This document shows positions 11,620-19,860 of a DNA stretch of 23,790 nt, piece after piece. The DNA lies in the NCBI GenBank assembly GCA_000969725.1, contig JXSR01S065691.1; one strand, given 5' to 3'. The translations under genes were made by a program, and so were the position numbers. This DNA is from Ophiothrix spiculata. Its lineage: Eukaryota; Echinodermata; Ophiuroidea; Amphilepidida; Ophiotrichidae. The notes beneath the pieces are model-generated. The model was not told where the DNA came from and made no database searches. It saw only the letters and a program-made list of their open reading frames with translations. How positions within the stretch are numbered: position 1 is the stretch's first letter; each line of letters starts with the position of its first letter.

Positions 11620-11893
11620 AGGAGCATGGTCCAATTGCTTCAACATTCTTTTGAAAATTTTAAAGATTTTGGTACCAAATTATTGCTCATATTTATCTCA
11701 TAACCCATGTGAAATTTCACAGCTGAGCTATGTTCTGTTTTTGGGATATGTATGAAAATGTGTCTAATTATGGTTAATTATGGTAACCATAATTTAACAC
11801 AGCAACGCATAGGCAGCTCAGAAATACAAATTTGCCCATAAAATCAAAATGGTTTGACAGGAAAGAACATTTTGGAAAATTGGACCAAGCTCT
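11620..11893. mobile_element. 274 bp TTAA-flanked TIR element (MITE-like) in the spacer
   Basis: The left end AGGAGCATGGTCCAATT and the complement of the right end, AGAGCTTGGTCCAATT, match apart from one deleted G and one substitution. TTAA flanks both sides (11616-11619 and 11894-11897). Known: TTAA target duplication is typical of piggyBac and Kolobok elements, so it is probably a non-autonomous member of one of these. The interior has a palindrome, ATTATGGT..ACCATAAT, near 11770-11795, and no coding frame. No empty site is present in this window. Confidence 0.8.
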
Positions 11894-12530
11894 TTAAAGA
11901 ATTTCTGTTTTCAATGAGTCCAAATCTTTCAGAATCCTTTATTTGGTCAAAAAATGTAGCATCCCACAACAGTGCATAACAATGACTAATCAAAAATGCC
12001 ATAATTTTATTATACATAGAAATTCATTTCCATGTTCTACATGTGAAAATCTAATTCATCTTGTTTTTAATGAGAAACAGGAATCTATCAACCTGAAAAA
12101 TGCTGTCAATTTTTAATCAGTTTGCTGGATCATTTGATCATTGACATCATATACGCTAGTGTCTTTCATGACATTTACACAAGAGATGTTGTAATATCAC
12201 CAGATGAATTGATAACATAGTGCATAACAAGACTAATGCACGCATCTTCATTTCATTATAACTAAAACGTAAAAGGGGTCCACCTATTCTATTTAAAGTT
12301 GCCATTCCTCTGTTAACACTTCTGTTACTTAGGAGAGGAGGATCATTTGAGTATTAAAAGATCATCCCGTTGTTCACAGATTCAGGAGTGAGGTGGAAGT
12401 CGTGTAACTTGAATTCCAAGCTGAATCAACAACCTTACAACCTTGCCACTGTGCTTCTAAAAATTAGTCAAAGGCGCACTACATAAGTCATGTTAAACAT
12501 GTGTGCTACTGTTTGACCACATCAAGCATA

Positions 12531-12724
12531 CGGTATTTTTATTTATAAGTTTCCCTGCGTACTGCATCGTTTAACTCAAGCATTATGGGCGCGATTGTCG
12601 GCGCTTCAAAAGCACTAGAATTAGACCAGTCCCACGCTGTAAATATTTGCACAAACCATCGTAGCAACAAGTGTCATTCTCAAAAAACCCTGCGAACGGA
12701 GAAACTTAATTATTTAAAATACTG
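12531..12724. mobile_element. 194 bp TIR element, only in copy B (MITE-like)
   Basis: The left end is CGGTATTTTTATTTATAAG; the complement of the right end is CAGTATTTTAAATAATTAAG. They match at most positions with a small gap. TA lies on both sides (12529-12530 and 12725-12726). Copy A reads straight through at about 288-298 (catacatacttcttg) with no insert. TA flanks suggest the Tc1/mariner group. The interior is less AT-rich than its surroundings. An open frame from 12585 crosses the right end into ordinary duplicated DNA and is not a gene. Confidence 0.82.
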
Positions 12725-14248
12725 TATATACTTCTTGTCAGCTACGAGAGAGCTCCGTCATTTGAGCCCCAGGACTGATATACTTTTTCCTCTCACTGAT
12801 ACAGTTTATTCAGAAAAAGGTTGAAATTGTTGGAATGAATCAACATGTGCAAATTTGAGTTTAAAAAATCATTGATCAGAAAATTGCGATGTCACAATTC
12901 AAAATCAGAACCTTAAAATATATTCTTATCAAAGTAATCTAATGATGATTTATCAACAGTCAAATACCATTTTATCATTATAATTTCAACAATGTCATTT
13001 TAGATTAACAGATAATTTACAACTTTTAAGGATCTACATAATCTATTTTCAATTACACATAATGAGTAAATAATGACTTCATTTTCATGTGTGCACTTTT
13101 CACATAATTGAATATCATGATTAATTTTGAGATGTATCAATACATCAGAAATTTATTAAATTAAATGCACTTTTTTACTCCCTTTGTCTGGCACATTTTG
13201 TGCAGTCTGTGAACTCAGATACCAATTAAGCTTCAATTTCAACATTCAGATTGATGACTTTTTTTCATGACAACTTTTTAAATCTTTGTATTAAGATGGC
13301 ACAATTCTACTTGTTCTATATTTGGACCAAGTAAACATAAATTGCAATGTCAGGGCTTTCAAGAGTTAGAGAACAAAATTAGGATTAAAAAATGACTGTA
13401 CAATTTTATTGAAAAAAATGCTAGACAGTTAAAGAATTCTATAACAAACATTTATTTTCCACTAGCGGTGAAGGAAAACTCCAATAATCAACCATGCTGT
13501 AGGAGCTGCGCCGACAGTCGTTACTAGCAATAAAAATCATGATGGTACATCAAATAACACTAGGGTTAAAAGTCCTTTATTACCTTCCTCCAGAACCAGA
13601 TACTGATTCAACAGAATTCAATGACGACTTGCACCCAAACCCGCAAGGAAGGACAAGTCTGCAGTGAGTACCTGTAGAAGGAGCAAGCTTGTGAATTTTT
13701 GATTGGAGGACACCACTCAACATAGGCAGGTATAACATACACAAAAGTACAACTAGCCGGGCAACTAGCATGACATGCACAAGGCAATCAGTCAATCAAT
13801 CAATCAATCAATCATATCAACCGCAGTTGACAATCATTACCATTAATCAGCCATCAGCATAGCTAGCTAGGTTTCCAAGCATTGCAGTCCTCCATGAGAC
13901 CACCAAGTTCAGATGTATTCTCTAAGCCATATCATTAAGACGAGGTTTTGTTTCGTGCACCTGATGATCCATGTTTGGGTTCCCAGAGCAGAAATCTGTT
14001 TGCTGCTTCTTCTGTGTGATGATAAAAATGACCGGCAGCACCAAATCTGCGGTGTCTTATTTTAGAGGTGACATTTGGAATGTCGCCATACAGTTCCGTG
14101 TTTGGTACTTTGTCCTTTTAATTCAACTGATATTTAATGCAGCTCTGAGTAATCTGATATTATCAGCCTATATGACATTTGGGGGTATTGTAACTTTGGA
14201 AGTGCACTTACATCATCACCAGTAAAGACATTATACATTGAAATTACC
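12725..14248. other. Copy B, left part: no gene seen
   Basis: Counterpart of about 299-1782 in copy A. It contains the (TCAA)5 tract and no supportable gene. The minus frame at 13580-13795 and the plus frame at 13971-14225 overlap frames in A but are not preserved as the same protein, with frameshifts between copies. Nothing else is recognised. Confidence 0.6.
13792..13814. repeat. (TCAA)5 microsatellite
   Basis: Five TCAA units plus TCA, the shorter allele-like counterpart of the eight-unit tract at 1324-1358. Confidence 0.95.
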
Positions 14249-14679
14249 GTTAATAATAATAATAGATACTTCTATAGCGCAGAATCCAAAAATATGACCA
14301 AAGTGCTTTACAATCGAACAAAATAAAAACATATAATAAAAATAGCCTATGAATGCAATTAAGTTATAGATACTATACTGCACATATTCATTAATAAAGG
14401 TAGTACAAAGAACAAGCAGATTAACAAACTACTGCAGAAGCAGGAACATATTGGACGGTAGCGGAAAACCGACACCCACCCCTACGGTGGAAAACCGTAG
14501 GAGCTTGAAAAGTTGTAAAAGCAGAGTATTTTTTTTATAAAATAATAAAACTACAATACTTCAGTACAAATACTTCAGTACAAAAGTGTTTTGAGATATT
14601 TCTTAAAACTGCTGGTTGTTGTTGAAACTGCTGGACGGTATATTATTCCATAGATTTGCCCCATGTACACTAAAAAGCA
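14249..14679. repeat. Interspersed repeat, 'tatagcgc / aagtgctttacaa' type (copy B)
   Basis: Counterpart of 1783-2201. It has the same boxes (ttctatagcgcag, caaagtgctttacaatc), the unchanged hairpin at 14481-14501, and gctggacggtatattattccatag. B has an extra 14 bp direct duplication (tacttcagtacaaa twice, near 14557-14583). The repeat is cut at its right end by the 2.4 kb element. Confidence 0.6.
14481..14501. other. Perfect 8 bp hairpin, copy B
   Basis: CCTACGGT (14481-14488) pairs with ACCGTAGG (14494-14501) around GGAAA. It is identical to the copy A hairpin although neighbouring bases differ. Confidence 0.7.
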
Positions 14680-15020
14680 TCCCTTACCAAACAGGAATAC
14701 AAAATAAGTCTTCTGAATATATTCGCTTAGTATTCAGAATACACATTAAGTAGTATTTTAGTGGTTGAATGTATTCCTCCATTTTGAATACTTAAAATCT
14801 CATGATCATGACCACTAAAATCAATTTTAGTATTCAAACTGTTGTGACTGGAATACTAAAATCCATTGAAGAGAATCTTAGTGTTTGCTTGTTAGTATTC
14901 TGAAATTACTAGTATTCAAAATCAGTTGGTTGGAGTAGATTATTAGTATTCTGAGGATCATTTGCATGATGGAAGAGAATCTTAGTCTTCGATTATTCTG
15001 AAATTGCTAGTATTCAAAAC
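14680..15020. repeat. Left arm of the 2.4 kb element: GTATTC/GAATAC cluster
   Basis: I count about eleven GAATAC or GTATTC hexamers here, more often GTATTC. A longer motif, gagaatcttagt followed within 50 bp by (at)tctgaaatt.ctagtattcaaaa, occurs twice (about 14870-14922 and 14975-15018). Repeated subterminal hexamers are a known feature of transposase binding regions in several DNA transposon groups; that role is inferred here. Confidence 0.75.
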
Positions 15021-15503
15021 CAGGTCAAAGTTCAAACAACATTCAAATGAAATGTTGAATTTTTTGAGCTGTAGTCTGCAGAATATTGCATGAATTTGTG
15101 CAATCTAAGGATTCTATTACCCCTATGGATATGATATATGGCTGTTTCTATACTTTGTAATGGCATTAAATATTGTGTGGACTTATAATGATGAGCTCTA
15201 CTCTTCAATGTGAATATTAAGTGGTTTTTAGAAATTGTAAGCTTGCATGCTGTAAGCTTAACCATCAAAAACATACAAGTTAGCCCGGAGGTAGGCAGCC
15301 TGGTCTGAAGAACTTTACTGGTAAGCATGCATCATACATATTACAGCTTTTTTACTTTTATTGCAGTTTAAGCTTTTGACAATATTATGGACACATTTTG
15401 AACTCTTTATCTGTCATTTCTTTGATTTTGGCTCATGTTTAATATAATGTTAAATGACCAAGGTGTTTTCACTCTCTTTGGTGCCCAGGAGGGAGGGGGT
15501 GTA

Positions 15504-15948
15504 CTAGGGTCCATCCCTTTTAAAAATTGCCTTCCCAGTTGCAGATCTGAATTTTACGGGGGGGGGGGAAGAGTGTTTTTCAGCTTTTATAACAAAAATT
15601 GACAGGATTTTGGCAATTTTACGGGTGCCGCCCGCCCCTTCCGCTCCCCCTGGATCAGCAGCTGCTTCCCATATGAATTTTACATCGAAAGTCCGTCTAG
15701 TGATAAAAACAATTTTAAAAAATTCAAAAATCGGATGAACCATTTCAAAATAGCAGCCAAAATTGTTTTTATGTCACGTCAAAACTTTTTCTGCCATGAA
15801 TTTAGAAAAAACTTTTCCCAGCTGAATTTTTGCATGAAATTTGCCTCAAAGTTGCACATTGTAAGCAAAGTAAACAACATTGCTGATATAAAATTTGCAA
15901 AAAAATTGGTTGATTTTATGGGCAAAACAAATTTGAAAAGCACCCTAG
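15504..15948. mobile_element. Probable nested 445 bp TIR element inside the core
   Basis: CTAGGGT at 15504 is matched by ACCCTAG ending at 15948, with TA immediately outside both ends. Beyond the heptamer the ends stay loosely similar (CTTTTaAAAATTGCC against CTTTTcAAATTTG..TTTGCC). Inside are AATTTTACGGG twice (about 15551 and 15614), the first running into 11 G's (15558-15568). A C/G-rich patch ending in ccctggatcagcagctg resembles, from memory, decayed ends of common 'gtggcggatccagggggg' invertebrate elements. TIRs are short and no empty site is present, so confidence is moderate. Confidence 0.45.
15700..15777. repeat. Inverted repeat, 17 bp stem, 42 nt loop
   Basis: GTGATAAAAACAATTTT (15700-15716) pairs with AAAATTGTTTTTATGTCAC (15759-15777), all 17 bases matching apart from a 2-base bulge. 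It sits near the middle of the probable nested element, so it may be the centre of a fold-back structure or the relic of another small insertion. Confidence 0.75.
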
Positions 15949-16035
15949 TAAATTGAGTTTATGCTAATTAGCACAAAAATGACATGGTCGATTTAAATTT
16001 TCTTGCTACTGACCGAAAGACGCGGCCGCACTGCA

Positions 16036-16053
16036 TTAAGGCCCTGTCCAGAC
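16036..16053 (+). repeat. Transposon-end-like sequence TTAA-GGCCCTGTCCAGAC
   Basis: The string TTAAGGCCCTGTCCAGAC resembles the style of terminal repeats of Harbinger- or hAT-like elements (GGCCCTGTCCA...), as I remember them. I find no inverse partner (GTCTGGACAGGG) in the window, so it could be a solo end of a truncated element or a coincidence. Confidence 0.25.
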
Positions 16054-16482
16054 TCACTATCGTATAAATTTTATTGAATAAAACACACAGTTTAATTCGA
16101 TGACCTATACGTCATTAGGATTATATGGAACGGCGATGTAAAAAGTTGCATTTTGCACTGCACGAAAACCTGTGGTATGGTCCCGTGGACAACATGTCCT
16201 TTTCATGTTATACATTGATAAGTTTCCAAGCATTGTGGATGACCAAAACATTTGACAATTAAGTGTGTTTGAAATTTCAATTATGAAAGGCCTGCTCCTC
16301 CACCTCTCTCTGTTGCAATTGCCTCTATGGCGTTTCAAACGGTGGCACAATTTCCCTGTGTATGTCTATCCGATCCTATGTCTACCAAGTGAAACAGTCA
16401 ACAACACAGCAGAAATATAGCAAGCTAATGACCTTAAGTTCCTGCATTACCTGTGGGTCAAGGTGAATATTTGTGTTCTGCA

Positions 16483-17065
16483 GCATTGTGGGTATTTTTG
16501 TGGTCAGAATACTGAAGCATGCTGGGTATTTTTTTGTGTGGTTGGAATACTTATTCCAGCATGGTGTAAGTATTCTATATTTCAGCTGACAAGTGGTTGG
16601 AATACTAATTTAAAGCTAGTATTGCTCTTCTAATTTGCATACTAGTATTTGGAATACTTGTTTGGATTCCTCATTTAAATATTTTGGCCTATAGGAATAC
16701 TAAGCAATATCCCAGGAATACTAACAAGTTGTTTGAATACTATTATGTAAATTTTAGCTTACAGGAATACTAATATGTGGTTCGAATACCAATTGTGTAG
16801 CTAGTATTCGTCTTCTAATTTGCATACTAATGGTTCGAATACTTATTTGTGGTTCCTCATTTAAATATTTCGGCCTATAGGAATACATAGCACATGGCTC
16901 AAGAATACTAACAAGTGGTTTGAATACATACAATAGTGGTTTGAATACAATTCTGTGTATTAAACCACTAATGTTCATGTAGAATTAAATGGTTGGTTGT
17001 ATTCAGGTACATGTTTCGAATACTTATTGAGAATACAATAGGAATACATTCGCATTTGGTAAGGG
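16483..17065. repeat. Right arm of the 2.4 kb element: GAATAC array
   Basis: I count about twenty GAATAC or GTATTC hexamers, mostly GAATAC, the inverse bias of the left arm. It opens with a roughly 34 bp imperfect tandem (gcattgtgggtattttt at 16483, gcatgctgggtattttt at 16517). It then has two units of about 186 bp, starting near 16594 and 16779, which share ctagtattnntcttctaatttgcatac, cctcatttaaatattt, ggcctataggaatac and aatactaacaagt.gtttgaatac. Confidence 0.8.
16594..16960. repeat. Imperfect tandem repeat, period about 186 bp
   Basis: Matching landmarks are: ctagtatt at 16616 and 16801; tcttctaatttgcatac at about 16626 and 16811; cctcatttaaatatttnggcctatagg about 16669 and 16855; gaatactaacaag at 16716 and 16903. 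Offsets of 185-187 show small indels. The second unit runs to about 16960. This is an internal duplication of the arm and doubles its load of GAATAC motifs. Confidence 0.85.
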
Positions 17066-17989
17066 GCAGGTACAAAATTAACTTATTCCAATCATGTTGC
17101 TGTTTGCCCACATCAAATACCAATTAACTGCCTATGGATAGGTATATGATTTAGGACAATAAAATCCAATTACACTACAAGCACCTAATGTTTTAAATTC
17201 AGAAAAGTGCATCTATTTCATTTGTCAAATTCCGATTAAATTTGACAGTCGTTACCTTCACAAAAGAACAAACCACCATTTAATTTAGATCATGTAATGT
17301 TGATAGATCTTAGTTTACCTCTTCCATTATAACCTATATACAAATAATGTAAAACTTAACATGGTAAATTAGTCTATTGACAGTTGCCATGGTTACTGTT
17401 CTAACATAATGCATCAAATTTGACATATTTGGGATAAGCTGTTGATTTTCACATATTGCTATCCAAATCTTAATTTTCATTTAGCTCTAAACAAGATTGT
17501 GATTCAATATAGTAGACTATGATTGCAATTGATGCTCTATTAGATTGAAATGACAATTCCATTTTATTTATTTATTCTTTTTGATGTCAACAATTGCACC
17601 TGCTTGCTCCAGTTTTGTGCATACAATGTCTCGTAAATAAATAATGTTCTCTACCTATCTGATTAAAACAAAATTACAGAGCGATATTTCTCTTCATTTG
17701 CTGTTGTAGTGATGTAAGCAACTGATGGAAACTGGTTCAAGCTTTGGCTCATGATACACCTTGAATTAAACTCATGGGTTCTGTGTTACAACTGATATGA
17801 TCAGTGGTTCGAATCATGGTAAAAGCAACAGCTGTATTCTAATGAGTACTACAAGTACAATAGTGAATTTCTAAACACATTTACAAAAGAAATATAAATT
17901 GTAGTCATTACATGCTTTAACCTTCAGCCTAATTCACCAAGCCTGAAAAGTCGATTTTCCCAACCAGCTAAATATATTTCCCCCTTACA

Positions 17990-18075
17990 ATATAATACAA
18001 TACAATACAATGTAGGCATTTATATAGCACTCTTACATGAAGATACAGGTATCAAAACACTTTTCAAGAATAAAT
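17990..18075. repeat. Short interspersed repeat fragment, 'tatagcac / aaacacttttcaa' type (copy B)
   Basis: An (ATACA)-like run one unit longer than in A, then aatgtaggcatttatatagcactc and caaaacacttttcaag. It is the counterpart of 3113-3196. Confidence 0.45.
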
Positions 18076-18503
18076 GAAAAACAAAACACAAGAAAAAATT
18101 AAATAAATATGTCTTTGAAGGAAGTCTGAAATTGACCAGCATAGACACAATATCATGAAGAAATAAAATTTTCCAGCAATCAAAATGAACAAACAAGGGA
18201 CTTCCAAATTGCCAAATTCAAGGCCTTGTTTTACAGTTTCACCTTATTTCAAATATTTTGTCCTCTCATAAATTTTTAAAAAAGCATCTTTAGTTAAATA
18301 CGAAAGTCATACCACACAAGATCAATGAAACTTAATACTCCTCTTAAATTTTAACATAAATTGAGGTAAAGTGCAAGCAAGCAAAACACATACAAATAAA
18401 TTCACACAGCATCTAACCATGCATTATTTACAGGTATGTCTCTAAGGGAAACCCAAAACAACTATCCCCTAAACATGCTAAATAGTCTGGCAATTCCCCA
18501 TTG

Positions 18504-18530
18504 AGGGAGGGAGAGGAAGAGAGGGAGGGG
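18504..18530 (+). other. Purine G-rich tract, copy B
   Basis: Counterpart of 3640-3665. Four runs of at least three G's remain, but the central loop is about 11 nt, so folding as a G-quadruplex would be weaker than in A. Confidence 0.5.
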
Positions 18531-19552
18531 TGCCTTCCACTGAAACATGTACACCATCTGTGATAATTGTCTAGGTACAAAAATGTTGAAAACATTGAGA
18601 TGTCAACCTCAGTAAAAAGACACTATTTAACAGATTACACAACTAATTTTATTCCAAAACCCATGATTTTAGGCTTCAATCTTTTCTACAACCCAAACAA
18701 TTTCAACATGTTGTATTTTCTTTTTTTTTTCTTCATAACTACACACCTTAAATAGATTCTGACTTATTGTAATTTCGGTACCCTTTTTCCCATTTTTCAG
18801 GATTTTGAAGCCTTAAACCCAACACATGAATAACATGTCCACATGTGTAAAACGCTTTTAGGCATAATAATCACCATGAATGGTGCAAATGCTTCAATAA
18901 AATAAAAGTAACACCCAGGGGCAATTTCCTTAGGAGTCGATTATGGAGTCACGCACGGACTGAGCAAGCTATCCATGTACATCCTCCACGCCATGCATCT
19001 TTTAAGAATCTTAATTTGAATCTGGAAGTATCTTTGATCAAAGACAATGAGTGGTGATGTAATAAACAGCCGTATAAGATGGATGAAAGAGAAATGTGAA
19101 CAGAAAATAATGGTGTGAATAGTTCAAGCCAATTAATCATGATTAGAAGGAGTGAATAAGATCAGGCTTCAGGTGTAAGCCACAAGATTTCAGCCAGTTA
19201 AGTAATTTGGATGTAGCTACAGTCCTAATTGAGAAACACAATTATTTATCTCACTTTATTATCACTTAAGGAAACAGTCAGACGGTAGTGAAAACAACAA
19301 CGATAAAATCAATACAGGCCTTGCAATCTTGTATCGACTTTTACAAAAAAAAAAAGGATTTAGACCAATGACCTTCTTTGTAATTATGGCACAGTGTACT
19401 CTGTTCACAAGATATTGTAACTTACTGATGACCATAATATTTTATTCATGGTACGATACATCGCTAGTAGGGGCCCCATACGAACGCTATCAAAAAGTTG
19501 TCTGACTTATCATCCGGTGTGACTGCTAACAGTTGATTGCATGCAGACTGGT

Positions 19553-19860
19553 ATTTTTCAGCAGTATCGTTATTATTATCACAATAGTCTGACCACTGCT
19601 TTAATCATTATATGGGGTACCGTAACCGGTCTTTCATTCATTTGGCTGGTCAGAGATTTATCATCCACTGAACCCACTAAAACAGATTACAAACTGAGAG
19701 ATTTTCATTCTTTGGTATTGTTATCATTATTGACACAGTCCGACCACTTCTTTAATCATTAAATTGGGTAACTGATCATGTAATATATTGGTCATTCATT
19801 CATTCATTTGGTTAGTCAGTGATTCATTTACATCTTACCCATCCATTAATTTGACCATCA
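19553..19860. repeat. 151 bp imperfect tandem repeat, copy B (uninterrupted)
   Basis: Unit 1 is about 19553-19703 and unit 2 about 19704-19860. The box ctttaatcatt ends at 19609 in unit 1 and 19760 in unit 2. Unit 1 has lost a segment (tgtaatgtagtggtcattc in A) between the GGTAAC-like box and ttcattcatttgg. ATAT at 19610-19613 is the empty target of the A-only 597 bp element. Short (CATT)n runs occur in unit 2. Confidence 0.75.

Larger units (their letters stand above)
8555..12356. other. Unique spacer between the two duplicate copies
   Basis: I see no counterpart of this 3.8 kb elsewhere in the window. It opens with an imperfect hairpin (8569-8604: AAAGAGA..GAATTTTT against AAAAATTCTCTTT) right at the duplication edge. 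It contains two small tandem repeats near 9804-9943 and one TIR element (11620-11893). The small open frames at 8738-8941, 9501-9728, 9649-9840, 10740-10946 and 11138-11431 show no domain I recognise and have no partner for comparison. No gene is called. Confidence 0.55.
15021..16482. other. Core of the 2.4 kb element: no intact gene
   Basis: The GAATAC motif stops sharply here. Open frames at 15032-15328 (minus), 15504-15743 (minus), 15735-15956 (plus) and 16105-16350 (minus) are all under 100 codons with no domain I recognise. A TA-flanked nested insertion is likely at 15504-15948. The 8-base site GCGGCCGC at 16022-16029 and a transposon-end-like sequence at 16036-16053 follow it. This looks like cargo or layered insertions, not a working gene. 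Confidence 0.5.
14680..17065. mobile_element. 2.4 kb composite TIR element with GAATAC-rich arms, only in copy B
   Basis: CCCTTACCAAA (14681-14691) is matched by TTTGGTAAGGG at the right end (17055-17065), an 11 bp perfect inverted repeat. The sequence GCA lies just outside both ends (14677-14679 and 17066-17068). Copy A has a single GCA (2199-2201) in an uninterrupted context. The exact target duplication (2 or 3 bp) is uncertain because one extra T sits beside the left repeat. The two arms are loaded with GAATAC/GTATTC; the core contains other mobile-element-like pieces. No frame resembles a transposase, so it is probably non-autonomous. I cannot name the superfamily. A 3 bp duplication would fit CACTA-like or a few other groups, but this is a guess. 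Confidence 0.85.
17066..19552. other. Copy B, middle part: no gene seen
   Basis: Counterpart of 2199-4640. It includes the short 'catttatatagcac' fragment at about 17990-18075 and the G-rich tract at 18504-18530. The minus frame at 18949-19140 is discussed with copy A and rejected as coding. B holds a 23 bp stretch near 18628-18650 that A lacks. Nothing else is recognised. Confidence 0.6.

Noticed and set aside
12585..12824. 79-codon plus frame beginning inside the 194 bp element
   Set aside because: It crosses the element border into duplicated non-coding DNA whose A counterpart has no such frame.
15032..15328. 98-codon minus frame, among the longest in the window, considered as transposase
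   Set aside because: No recognisable domain, and it lies in a degenerate core with no neighbouring frame to complete a transposase.
16105..16350. 81-codon minus frame considered as a Harbinger nuclease remnant
   Set aside because: No convincing catalytic or helix motif could be seen. The shared string tttccaagcattg with 1402 and 13870 is too short to argue homology.
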